The position numbers and the translations under genes were made by a program. Positions 25,886 to 33,787 of a stretch of DNA of 64,000 bases are shown piece after piece. Origin of the DNA: Aquincola tertiaricarbonis (GTDB lineage Bacteria > Pseudomonadota > Gammaproteobacteria > Burkholderiales > Burkholderiaceae_C); contig NZ_CP097636.1 of assembly GCF_023573145.1 (NCBI RefSeq), positions 1,240,001 through 1,304,000 on the forward strand. The letters run 5' to 3'. Numbering within the stretch: position 1 is the stretch's first letter; each line of letters opens with the position of its first letter. The notes beneath the pieces were generated by a model that was not told where the DNA came from, did not search any database, and worked only from the letters and a program-made list of their open reading frames with translations.

Positions 25886-26830
25886 TTATGCGGCCAGAAA
25901 ACGCTCGATCTGCGCGGCCAGGGCCTCTGGTTCGTCGTGGTGCAGCATGTGGCCGCTGGCCGGCAGCCGGGCGCGCGTGACCGGGGCGCGCAGCGTGGCC
26001 AGCCGGGCCTCGAATTCCTCGCGGCTGTAGCGGCTGCCCCAGAAGGTGGCCAGGTCGGTGAGCGCCCCGTCCACCCACAGCACCGGCGCCTCGATGCGCT
26101 GCCAAAGCAGCAGCGACTCCTCCACCTGGTGCAGCACCGGCGAAACGCCCTTGTGGGCCGCATCGGCCTGCAGGTGCCAGCGGCCGTCGGCCTGCGGTGC
26201 CGACCAGTGGCCGGCCAGCCAGGCGGCCTTGTCGGCCGGCAGCCGCGGGTTGTTCTTCATCAGCCGGCGCACCACGCCGTCGGCGGTCTCGTAGCTGGCC
26301 AGCATGGGCGGCGTGCGCAGCTCGTCCAGCCATTGCAGCAGCCGGCGGGGCGCATCGGCCGGCTGGGTGCGCGGCATGCCGAAGCCTTCGAGGTTGACCA
26401 GCTTGCGGATGCGCTCGGGCCGCAGGCCGGCGTACAGCATGGCCGCGTTGCCGCCCATGCTGTGGCCCAGCAGGTCGATGCGGCGGTCGGGCAGCACGGC
26501 GTCGATCAGGCGATCCAGGTCGCCCAGGTAGTCGGCAAACCAGTAGGTGTCCGTCGCCGGGCGCTCGGTGAGGCCGAAGCCGCGCCAGTCGGGCGCGATC
26601 AGCGCGCGGCCCTCGGCCATCGCGTCCACCATGAACTGGAAGGAAGCCGAGACGTCCATCCAGCCGTGCAGCATCAGCAGCGGCGGCGGGCCGTCTTCGG
26701 TCAGCTCGCCCCAGCAGCGCAGGTGGTAGCGCAGGCCACGCACGTTGACGAAGCGGCTGGTGGAGGGGCGCCGCGGCTGGTACGGCGGGGCGATGGGCGC
26801 TGCAGACGGCGCCGGCGTGGAAGACGACAT
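25886..26830 (-). CDS. Alpha/beta hydrolase
   Basis: A 314-residue cytoplasmic serine hydrolase. The oxyanion region LLMLHGWMD (near 52), nucleophile elbow GHSMGGNAA (near 121) and the C-terminal catalytic His in SGHMLHHDEPEA (near 295) give a complete catalytic set. A proline-rich N-terminal 25 residues precede the fold. The nearest well-known relatives are epoxide hydrolase-like and esterase-like proteins; the substrate cannot be stated. It is divergent from the GNAT gene. Confidence 0.85.
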   Translation of the reverse strand: MSSSTPAPSAAPIAPPYQPRRPSTSRFVNVRGLRYHLRCWGELTEDGPPPLLMLHGWMDVSASFQFMVDAMAEGRALIAPDWRGFGLTERPATDTYWFADYLGDLDRLIDAVLPDRRIDLLGHSMGGNAAMLYAGLRPERIRKLVNLEGFGMPRTQPADAPRRLLQWLDELRTPPMLASYETADGVVRRLMKNNPRLPADKAAWLAGHWSAPQADGRWHLQADAAHKGVSPVLHQVEESLLLWQRIEAPVLWVDGALTDLATFWGSRYSREEFEARLATLRAPVTRARLPASGHMLHHDEPEALAAQIERFLAA

Positions 26831-26952
26831 GCGGCCGACTGTAAGGCGCGGCCGCGGCGGTGGCTGTCACCTGCGTGTGGCCCGCACCCGGCCCGGCCGT
26901 GCCGGGAAATCGCTGCCCCGGGCCACCGCCGGCGGCTGACAGAATCAGCCGC

Positions 26953-27465
26953 ATGAGTGACGACCCCCTGTTGCGCGCGGCCGAGCCGCGTGACCTGCCG
27001 GCCATCGTGGGCCTGATCCGCGAACTGGCCGACTTCGAGCGGCTGAGCCACCTGGTGCAGGTGACGCCCGAGACCCTGCAGCCCCACCTGTTCGGCGAGT
27101 GGCCGGTGGCCGAATGCCTGGTGGGCGAGGTGCAGGGCCAGGTGGTGGCCTTTGCCCTCTACTTCACCAACTTCTCCACCTTCCTGGCCAGGCCCGGGCT
27201 GTACCTGGAAGACTTGTATGTACAACCGGCGCACCGCGGCAGTGGCCTCGGCAAGGCCTTGCTCACGCGGCTGGCCGGCATCGCCGCGGAGCGCGGCTAC
27301 GGCCGCTTCGAATGGAGCGTGCTGGACTGGAACGAGAACGCCATCCGCTTCTACCAGCGCATGGGCGCCACCGTGATGCCCGACTGGCGCATCTGCCGCA
27401 TCACCGGCGAGGCGCTGGCCGCCTATGGCCGCCCCGGCCAGGCCGCAGCGCCCGGCGCGGCCTGA
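26953..27465 (+). CDS. GNAT family N-acetyltransferase
   Basis: A 170-residue acetyl-CoA-dependent acetyltransferase. The core is clear: LRAAEPRDLPAIVGLIRELADFE at the start, the acetyl-CoA loop VQPAHRGSGLGKALL (Q/R-x-x-G-x-G/A near 92-100), and WNENAIRFYQRMGA near 128. It resembles the diamine acetyltransferase (SSAT-like) branch. ATG 26953 was chosen over earlier in-frame codons, which give low-complexity sequence. The acyl-CoA synthetase gene follows after only 6 bases, so the two are probably co-expressed. Confidence 0.87.
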   Translation: MSDDPLLRAAEPRDLPAIVGLIRELADFERLSHLVQVTPETLQPHLFGEWPVAECLVGEVQGQVVAFALYFTNFSTFLARPGLYLEDLYVQPAHRGSGLGKALLTRLAGIAAERGYGRFEWSVLDWNENAIRFYQRMGATVMPDWRICRITGEALAAYGRPGQAAAPGAA

Positions 27466-27471
27466 CGCACC

Positions 27472-29202
27472 ATGGCGCGCAGCAGTGCCCCGTCGGCGCC
27501 ACCAGCCGACCGCCATGCCCTGATCCATGCCGAATTCCGCTGGCATGTGCCGGCCCGCTTCAACCTGGCCGAGGTGTGTTGCGGCCGCTGGGCGCGTGAC
27601 ACGCCCGAGGCCATTGCCGTGCACCATGAGCGCGCCAGCGGCGAGCGCAGCGCCTACACCTTCGCGCGGCTGCAGGCCGATGCCAACCGCCTGAGCCACT
27701 GGCTGGTGGCGCAAGGCGTGCAGCGCGGCGACCGGGTGGCCATCGTGATGCCGCAGCGCTACGAGACCGTGGTGGCGCACATGGCGCTGTACCAGCTGGG
27801 CGCGGTGGCGATGCCGCTGTCCATGCTGTTCGGGCCCGAGGCGCTGGCCTACCGGCTGCAGGACAGCGAGGCGGTGATGGCCATCGCCGACGAGAGCGCC
27901 ATGGCCGCGCTGCGCAGCGCACGCGCCGAATGCCCGGCGCTGCGCACGGTGCTGGCGGTGGGCGAGGCGGAAGGCGAGGGCGATGCCGACTGGCGTGCCG
28001 CGCTGGCTGGCAGCGAGGCGCACTTCGTGCCGGTGGACACCGCGGCCGACGATGCGGCCATCCTGATCTACACCAGTGGCACCACCGGGCCGCCCAAGGG
28101 CGCGCTGCTGCCGCACCGGGCGCTGATCGGCAACCTGCCGGGTTTCGTCTGCAGCTACAACGGCTTCGCCGCGGCCGACGGCGGGCCGGTGGTGTGGAGC
28201 CCGGCCGACTGGGCGTGGACCGGGGGCCTGATCGACGTGCTGCTGCCCACGCTGTACTTCGGCCGGCCGCTGGTGGGCTACACCGGTCGCTTCGACCCCG
28301 AGACCGCTTTCGGCCTGATGCAGCGCCACGGCGTCACGCACACCTTTCTGTTTCCGACCGCGCTGAAGGCGATGATGAAGGCGGTGCCCGAGCCGCGGCA
28401 GCGCTTTCCGAGGCTGCGGCTGCAGGCGGTGATGGCCGCCGGCGAGCCCGTGGGTGATGCGGTGATGGCCTGGTGCCGCGACGTGCTGCAGGTGCCGATG
28501 AACGAGATGTTCGGGCAGACCGAGATGAACTACATCGTCGGCAACTGCGGCAGTTTGCCGGGGCCCGATGGCCGGACAGCCCCGGGCTGGCCGGCCAAGC
28601 CCGGCAGCATGGGCCGCGCCTACCCGGGCCACCGCATCGCGGTGATCGACGACGAGGGCCGCGAATGCCCGCGTGGCACGCCCGGCGACGTGGCGCTGCA
28701 CCGGCGCGACGTGCATGGCGACCCCGATCCGATCTTCTTCCTGGGCTACTGGCGCAACGAAGGGGCCACCGCCGCCAAGTTCACCGGTGACCCGCTGGAT
28801 TCCTGGTGCCGCACCGGCGACACCGCGGTGATGGACGAGGACGGCTACCTCTGGTACCAGGGCCGCAGCGACGACGTGTTCAAGGCTGCGGGCTACCGCA
28901 TCGGGCCCAGCGAGATCGAGAACTGCCTGGTCAAGCACCCGGCCGTGCTCAACGCCGCCGTGGTGCCCAAGCCCGATGCCGAGCGCGGCGCGGTGGTCAA
29001 GGCCTACGTGGTGCTGGCCCCGGGCCATGCACCGGGGCAAGCGCTGGTGGCCGCGCTGCAGGCCCATGTGCGCGGCCGGCTGGCGCCCTACGAGTACCCC
29101 AAGGAGATCGAGTTCACCGACAGCCTGCCGATGACCGTGACCGGCAAGGTGCAGCGGCGGGTGCTGCGGCTGCAGGAGGAAGAGCGGGCGCGGCGGGGCT
29201 AG
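27472..29202 (+). CDS. AMP-dependent acyl-CoA synthetase
   Basis: Activates a carboxylic acid to its CoA thioester through an acyl-adenylate. The 576-residue protein has the ANL-superfamily motifs: the P-loop YTSGTTGPPKGAL (near 198), motif A4/A5 NEMFGQTEMNYIVGN (near 345), DTAVMDEDGYLWYQGRSDDVFKAAGYR (near 445-470) and the catalytic Lys in TVTGKVQRRVL (near 560). The medium-chain (Acs/MACS-like) layout fits best. The Trp in SPADWAWTGG is typical of enzymes for short to medium acids. It sits just after the GNAT gene. Confidence 0.9.
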   Translation: MARSSAPSAPPADRHALIHAEFRWHVPARFNLAEVCCGRWARDTPEAIAVHHERASGERSAYTFARLQADANRLSHWLVAQGVQRGDRVAIVMPQRYETVVAHMALYQLGAVAMPLSMLFGPEALAYRLQDSEAVMAIADESAMAALRSARAECPALRTVLAVGEAEGEGDADWRAALAGSEAHFVPVDTAADDAAILIYTSGTTGPPKGALLPHRALIGNLPGFVCSYNGFAAADGGPVVWSPADWAWTGGLIDVLLPTLYFGRPLVGYTGRFDPETAFGLMQRHGVTHTFLFPTALKAMMKAVPEPRQRFPRLRLQAVMAAGEPVGDAVMAWCRDVLQVPMNEMFGQTEMNYIVGNCGSLPGPDGRTAPGWPAKPGSMGRAYPGHRIAVIDDEGRECPRGTPGDVALHRRDVHGDPDPIFFLGYWRNEGATAAKFTGDPLDSWCRTGDTAVMDEDGYLWYQGRSDDVFKAAGYRIGPSEIENCLVKHPAVLNAAVVPKPDAERGAVVKAYVVLAPGHAPGQALVAALQAHVRGRLAPYEYPKEIEFTDSLPMTVTGKVQRRVLRLQEEERARRG

Positions 29203-29230
29203 CGTCTGCGTTGTCCGATGGTTGATCGGG

Positions 29231-29938
29231 TCAACAACTGCCGACGCTGCGGGGCGCCGTCTTGGCGTGCTCGCTGAACGGGTCGAGTTGTGAGCCGCGG
29301 GTGGGCCGTGCGATGAAGCAGTCGTTGCCGCGGCGGATACGCACGCTGCCGTCGGGCAGCAGTTCTTCGGTCACCGTGTTGTCCAGGCTGCGGGCCAGGC
29401 GCGCTTCCAGCGTCGGCCGCGTGCTGTTGGCGCGCGGGTCGGCCAGCGCGGCGGCCGCGGGGGTCGCGGGCAGTTGCCCGCGGCCGGGCAGGCGCAGGTT
29501 CAGCGGCGCGCTGGCGGGCGGTTCGGCCGGCGGCAAGGTGATGGCCTGGCCCACGGCCGGTACGGCGGCTGCAGCCGCAGGCACCTCGGTGTGCACCTCG
29601 GCCGGCGCCGCGGCGGCAGGTGTCGGCGGCGCCCGCCGCGCCGCCCGAGGTGAGGGCGTCCCTGCGGGCTGTGGTCCGCGCGGCGGAGGGCGAGCGGCAG
29701 CTTCAGGCCGCAGCAGCCGGAGCATCGTCACCGGCTCTGCCGGCGGTGCGCCGCGGGCCGGCAAAGGCTGGCGGGGCCAAGTGATGAAGAGCAGGCCATG
29801 CAGCCCCAGCACCGCCAGCCACACCGGCCAGCCCCGCGCCCGGCCGGGCAGCGGGCTGGCCTGCGGCGGTCGGGCAACGGGCAGCAACAAGCGAGCGGCA
29901 GCAAGCACGGCAGTGGCGGACCGGGCGGCCCGCGGCAA
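29231..29938 (-). CDS. Pro/Ala-rich membrane-anchored protein, unknown function
   Basis: A protein of up to 235 residues that I cannot name. It has one membrane segment (WPVWLAVLGLHGLLFITW, about 38-55) and then a long Pro/Ala linker of the TonB kind (about 70-150). A compact C-terminal stretch (about 180-235) includes RRGNDCFIARPTRGSQLDPF and ends in a Cys. The C-terminal part looks conserved and structured, so the frame is likely real. The start is uncertain: TTG 29938 has no ribosome-binding site and a GTG a few codons inside (VLAAARLLL) is an alternative. The layout fits an inner-membrane protein reaching into the periplasm. Confidence 0.6.
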   Translation of the reverse strand: MPRAARSATAVLAAARLLLPVARPPQASPLPGRARGWPVWLAVLGLHGLLFITWPRQPLPARGAPPAEPVTMLRLLRPEAAARPPPRGPQPAGTPSPRAARRAPPTPAAAAPAEVHTEVPAAAAAVPAVGQAITLPPAEPPASAPLNLRLPGRGQLPATPAAAALADPRANSTRPTLEARLARSLDNTVTEELLPDGSVRIRRGNDCFIARPTRGSQLDPFSEHAKTAPRSVGSC

Positions 29939-30058
29939 CGGCGTCTACGCACTGTAAGCGGCCCCGGCATGCCCGCCGGCAGCGCCAGGGGCGGGACACG
30001 TCACCCGCCGATACCCGCGCGCCTGAAGCCGCGCGCCGGCTGCGGCAAACTAGCCCGC

Positions 30059-31138
30059 ATGAGCAGCAACACCCCCAACGACTTCCACGTTCGCCTGGGT
30101 CGCACCGACCTGCAGGCCACCCGCATCTGCCTGGGCACCATGACCTTCGGCGAGCAGGTGGACGAAGCCACCGCCTACACCATCATGGACCGGGCGGTGG
30201 AGCGCGGCGTCACCTTCTTCGACACCGCCGAGATGTACCCGGTGCCGCCTTCGGCCGCCCGCTACACCCTCACCGAAAGCATCATCGGCCGCTGGCTGGC
30301 GGCGCGCCCCGGGCTGCGTGAGCGCCTGGTGCTGGCCACCAAGGTGGCAGGTCCGGCCCGCGGCTACGACTGGATCCGCAATGCCAGCGGCGACCTGACC
30401 GGCCAGGACATCATCGACGCCTGCGAGGCCAGCCTGCGCCGACTGCAGACCGACGTGATCGACCTCTACCAGATCCATTGGCCGGCGCGCAACGTGCCGT
30501 CCTTCGGCAGCGTGTACTTCGACCCGCAGCGCGAGCAGCCGGTCACGCCCATCCACCAGCAGCTCGAAGCGCTGGGCCAGCTGGTCAAGGCCGGCAAGGT
30601 GCGGGCCATCGGCCTCAGCAACGAGACGCCCTGGGGCGTGCACGAGTTCGTGCGACTGGCCGAGCAGCACGGCCTGCCGCGCGTGGCCACGGTGCAGAAC
30701 CCGTATGCGCTGGTCAACCGCAGCGTGGACAACGCGCTGGACGAGACGCTGTTCCGCGAGCAGGTGTCGCTGCTGGCCTATTCGCCGCTGGGCTTCGGCC
30801 TGCTGACCGGCAAGTACGACGCCAAGGGCCTGGACGACGACAGCCGCCCCGGCCGCCTGGCGATGTTCGAGACAATGAAGAAGCAGCGCTGGGGCCGGCC
30901 CGATGCGCTGGCCGCCGCACGCCTCTACAACCAGCTGGCGCGCGACCACGGCTACACGCCCACGCAGCTGGCGCTGGCCTTCTGCTACCGCAGCCACCGC
31001 GTGGCCAGCACCATCATCGGCGTCACCTCGGTGGCGCAGCTGGACGAGGACATCGACGCCTGGAACGTGCCGCTGTCGGCCGAGGTGCTGGCCGAGATCG
31101 ACCGCATCCGCTGGCTGCACCGCGACCCCGCGCAATAG
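30059..31138 (+). CDS. tas: Aldo/keto reductase, Tas family
   Basis: NADPH-dependent reductase with a TIM-barrel fold. The 359-residue sequence follows E. coli Tas closely in pattern: LGTMTFGEQ near 25, FFDTAEMYPVPP (catalytic Asp and Tyr), the catalytic Lys in VLATKVAGPARG, DLYQIHWPARN (catalytic His), GLSNETPWGV, TVQNPYALVNRS and IGVTSVAQLDEDI (cofactor site). Its natural substrate is not known. The frame is open far upstream but that part is intergenic. ybaK starts 4 bases after its stop. Confidence 0.92.
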   Translation: MSSNTPNDFHVRLGRTDLQATRICLGTMTFGEQVDEATAYTIMDRAVERGVTFFDTAEMYPVPPSAARYTLTESIIGRWLAARPGLRERLVLATKVAGPARGYDWIRNASGDLTGQDIIDACEASLRRLQTDVIDLYQIHWPARNVPSFGSVYFDPQREQPVTPIHQQLEALGQLVKAGKVRAIGLSNETPWGVHEFVRLAEQHGLPRVATVQNPYALVNRSVDNALDETLFREQVSLLAYSPLGFGLLTGKYDAKGLDDDSRPGRLAMFETMKKQRWGRPDALAAARLYNQLARDHGYTPTQLALAFCYRSHRVASTIIGVTSVAQLDEDIDAWNVPLSAEVLAEIDRIRWLHRDPAQ

Positions 31139-31142
31139 GGCG

Positions 31143-31634
31143 ATGGCCAGGAAGGACCAGAAGCACGTCAGCGAGACGCCGGCCACGCAGTGGCTGCGCC
31201 AGCAGGGCGTGGCCTTCACCGAGCATGTGTACGACTATGTGGACCATGGCGGCACCGGTGAATCGTCGCGCCAGCTGGGCGTGGACGAGCATGCGGTGGT
31301 CAAGACGCTGGTGATGCAGGACGAGAAGGCGCAGCCGCTGATCGTGCTGATGCATGGCGACCGCCAGGTGAGCACCAAGAACCTGGCGCGCGCCATCGGC
31401 GCCAAGTCCGTCGAGCCCTGCAAGCCCGAGGTGGCGCAGCGCCACAGCGGCTACCTGGTGGGCGGCACCTCGCCCTTCGGCACCCGCAAGGACATGCCGG
31501 TGTACGTGGAGCAGTCGGTGCTGGCGCTGCCGGGCATCTACATCAACGGCGGTCGGCGCGGGTTTCTGGTGGGCATCGCGCCGGCGGTACTGACAGACCT
31601 GCTCGGTGCCAAGCCGGTGCAGTGCGCCCTCTGA
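31143..31634 (+). CDS. ybaK: Cys-tRNA(Pro)/Cys-tRNA(Cys) deacylase YbaK
   Basis: A trans-editing protein that hydrolyses Cys mischarged onto tRNA-Pro. The 163-residue sequence has the YbaK/EbsC pattern: TPATQWLRQQGVAFTEH at the start, the catalytic Lys in HAVVKTLVMQ (near 53), and GYLVGGTSPFGTRKDMPVYV (near 100-120). Complete and of normal length. Probably co-transcribed with the upstream aldo/keto reductase. Confidence 0.93.
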   Translation: MARKDQKHVSETPATQWLRQQGVAFTEHVYDYVDHGGTGESSRQLGVDEHAVVKTLVMQDEKAQPLIVLMHGDRQVSTKNLARAIGAKSVEPCKPEVAQRHSGYLVGGTSPFGTRKDMPVYVEQSVLALPGIYINGGRRGFLVGIAPAVLTDLLGAKPVQCAL

Positions 31635-31682
31635 CTCACTTGGCCGTGCCGCATACACTGCCCGGCTGATCAAAAAACCGAG

Positions 31683-32366
31683 GTGGAGCGCGTGGTGAAT
31701 GGCACGTTGATGGCGTGGTCGTGGCTGTTGGCGGTGGTGGTGGCTTATGCCATCGGGTCGCTGTCGTTCGCGGTGATCATCAGCCGCGCGATGGGGCTGT
31801 CCGACCCGCGCAGTTATGGCTCGGGCAACCCCGGCGCCACCAACGTGCTGCGCTCGGGCAACAAGAAGGCCGCGCTGCTGACGCTGGTGTTCGATGCGCT
31901 CAAGGGCTATGTGCCGGTGGTGGTGGCGCTGCTGCTGGCGCCGCGCTTCGGCTGGGGCGAAGGCACCATCGCCGCGGTGGGCCTGGCCGCCTTCATCGGT
32001 CACCTGTGGCCGGTGTTCTTCCGCTTCCAGGGTGGCAAGGGCGTGGCCACCGCGGCCGGCGTGCTGCTGGCACTGAACCCGGCGCTGGGCGCGGCCACGC
32101 TGCTCACCTGGCTGATCATCGCGTACTTTTTCCGCTACTCGTCGCTGGCCGCCATCGTGGCCGCGGCCTTCGCACCTTTCTACCAGCTGCTGATCTGGGG
32201 CGCCGGCCCGATGGCGGTGGCCATCGCGGTGATGAGCCTGCTGCTGGTGCTGCGCCACGCCGGCAACATCCGCAAGCTGATGGCCGGCACCGAATCGAAG
32301 ATCGGCAGCAAGGCGGGCAAGCCCGCCACCCCTCCTTCCCAACAACACCAGAGAGTGAAGAAATGA
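31683..32366 (+). CDS. plsY: Glycerol-3-phosphate acyltransferase PlsY
   Basis: Inner-membrane enzyme that transfers an acyl group from acyl-phosphate to glycerol 3-phosphate, the first step of phospholipid synthesis. It has about five membrane helices and the three PlsY motifs: [14 protein letters not shown], the [18 protein letters not shown] loop (motif 2), and the C-terminal [19 protein letters not shown]. The start is ambiguous: GTG at 31683, 31692 and 31695 and ATG 31710 are in frame, and the GGTGGAG site best suits 31692 or 31695. The C-terminal Ala/Pro tail is low-complexity. Its stop overlaps the RidA start in ATGA. Confidence 0.93.
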   Translation: MERVVNGTLMAWSWLLAVVVAYAIGSLSFAVIISRAMGLSDPRSYGSGNPGATNVLRSGNKKAALLTLVFDALKGYVPVVVALLLAPRFGWGEGTIAAVGLAAFIGHLWPVFFRFQGGKGVATAAGVLLALNPALGAATLLTWLIIAYFFRYSSLAAIVAAAFAPFYQLLIWGAGPMAVAIAVMSLLLVLRHAGNIRKLMAGTESKIGSKAGKPATPPSQQHQRVKK

Positions 32367-32710
32367 GCGTTCAACGTTTTGACGTCGGCACCCGCCTGAG
32401 CGAGATGGCGGTGCACAACGGCACCGTGTGGCTGGCCGGCCAGGTGCCCGCCGATGCCACCCAGGACATGACCGGTCAGGCCCGGCAGGTGCTGGCCGCC
32501 ATCGATGCGCTGCTGGCCCGCGCCGGCACCGACAAGTCCAAGATCGTGATGGCCCAGGTGTTCGTCACCGACCTGGCCGAGTTCCCCGCCTTCAACGCCG
32601 TGTGGGACGCCTGGGTGGCCCCGGGCAATGCGCCCCCGCGCGCCACCGTGCAGGCCGCGCTGGCCAAGCCCGAGTGGAAGGTGGAAGTGGTCGTCACCGC
32701 GGCCCTGTAA
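32363..32710 (+). CDS. RidA family protein
   Basis: A 115-residue member of the YjgF/RidA group, trimeric proteins that hydrolyse reactive enamines and imines to ketoacids or act as relatives without that activity. Conserved parts: [21 protein letters not shown], and [11 protein letters not shown] with the Arg that binds the substrate carboxylate (near 93). The sequence belongs to the shorter Rid branch rather than canonical RidA. It overlaps plsY by 4 bases (ATGA), so it is translationally coupled. Confidence 0.88.
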   Translation: MSVQRFDVGTRLSEMAVHNGTVWLAGQVPADATQDMTGQARQVLAAIDALLARAGTDKSKIVMAQVFVTDLAEFPAFNAVWDAWVAPGNAPPRATVQAALAKPEWKVEVVVTAAL

Positions 32711-32723
32711 GCCCTGCATCACC

Positions 32724-33110
32724 ATGGCCGCCAGCCGCCCCTCCGCCCGTTCGTTGCTGGGCCTGGTGCTGCTGATCGCGGCCATCAGCGGCGGCACGCA
32801 GTGGTGGCATGCCACTGCCCAGCAGCGGGCGGCCGAGCACCTGGCGGCGGTGGCGCGGCCCGGCGACATCCGCCTGATCTCGTCTACCACCTGCGCTTAT
32901 TGCACGCAGGCCCGGCTGTGGCTGCAGAAGAACGGCGTGCCGTTCGAAGAATGCTTCATCGAGAAGGACAGCGCCTGCCAGGCCACCTTCCAAGCGCACC
33001 TGGCGCCCGGCACGCCGCTGGTGCTGGCCGGCGGCCGCGCGCTGCTGGGCTTCGATCCGCAGCGGGTGTTGGAGGCGCTGCAGTCGGTTCAGGGTTCTAG
33101 TCGAAGTTGA
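32724..33110 (+). CDS. Membrane-anchored glutaredoxin-like protein
   Basis: A 128-residue protein with an N-terminal membrane segment (LLGLVLLIAAISGG, about 11-24) and a thioredoxin-fold domain with the redox pair CAYC (near 56-59), then GVPFEECFIEKD and TPLVLAGGRALLGFD, the cis-Pro region. It would face the periplasm. Glutaredoxins normally work in the cytoplasm with glutathione, so a periplasmic or membrane-attached form may serve disulfide or metal handling. Its last 14 bases overlap the convergent yciO-like gene. Confidence 0.8.
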   Translation: MAASRPSARSLLGLVLLIAAISGGTQWWHATAQQRAAEHLAAVARPGDIRLISSTTCAYCTQARLWLQKNGVPFEECFIEKDSACQATFQAHLAPGTPLVLAGGRALLGFDPQRVLEALQSVQGSSRS

Positions 33111-33732
33111 GGCCAAGCCGCGCCGGGTCGCCACGGCCCAGGCGCACCAGCTGCGGCGCCGTCTCGTCCGTCAGGTCGACCACCGTGGTCGGCTCCATCG
33201 GGCAGGCGCCCGCGTCCACCACCGCCTGCACCAGCTTCTGGTAGCGCTGGCGGATGTCTTCCGGGTCGTTCATCGGATCGGTTTCGCCGGCCGGAATCAG
33301 CGTGGTGGCCAGCAGCGGCTGGCCGTGTGCCTCCAGCAGCGCCTGCGTCACCTTGTGGTCGGGCACGCGCAGGCCGATGGTGCGGCGCGAAGGGTGGCTT
33401 ACGCGCCGCGGCACTTCCTTGGTGGCTTCCAGGATGAAGGTGAAGGGGCCGGGCGTGCCCAGCTTCAGCAGCCGGTACTGCTTGTTGTCCACCCGCGCAT
33501 AGCTGGCCAGCTCGCTCAGGTCGCGGCACAGCAGCGTCAGGTGGTGCTTGTCGTCCACCTCGCGGATGCGCCGCAGCTGGTCGACCGCCGATTTGTCATC
33601 GAGCTGGCATACCAGCGCGTAGCTGCTGTCGGTGGGGATGGCCGCCACGCCGCCCTGCTGCAGGATCTGCGCGGCCTGCTTCAGCAGCCGGGGCTGGGGG
33701 TTCTCGGGGTGGACTTCGAAATACTGCGACAT
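33097..33732 (-). CDS. L-threonylcarbamoyladenylate synthase family protein (YciO type)
   Basis: A 211-residue Sua5/YciO/YrdC-fold protein. The nucleotide-binding pattern is present: GGVAAIPTDSSYALVCQ, KHHLTLLCRDLSELA, GPFTFILEA and RRTIGLRVPDH. The KRxxKP-like catalytic part is closer to YciO than to TsaC, and YciO proteins are weak in tRNA t6A synthesis, so the role may differ. ATG 33732 is chosen since the frame upstream is the GC-rich intergenic region. It converges on and overlaps the glutaredoxin-like gene by 14 bases. Confidence 0.88.
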   Translation of the reverse strand: MSQYFEVHPENPQPRLLKQAAQILQQGGVAAIPTDSSYALVCQLDDKSAVDQLRRIREVDDKHHLTLLCRDLSELASYARVDNKQYRLLKLGTPGPFTFILEATKEVPRRVSHPSRRTIGLRVPDHKVTQALLEAHGQPLLATTLIPAGETDPMNDPEDIRQRYQKLVQAVVDAGACPMEPTTVVDLTDETAPQLVRLGRGDPARLGLNFD

Positions 33733-33787
33733 GGCGTGATTGTCCGGCGCGCGCGGCCGCTGCGCGTGGCGGCGTGGCGCCGCCGCG

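Noticed and set aside
29798..30058. N-terminal extension of the aldo/keto reductase
   Set aside because: The residues are Gln/Arg/Gly-rich, do not match the family, and run antisense to the Pro-rich protein gene; the family N-terminus begins at ATG 30059.
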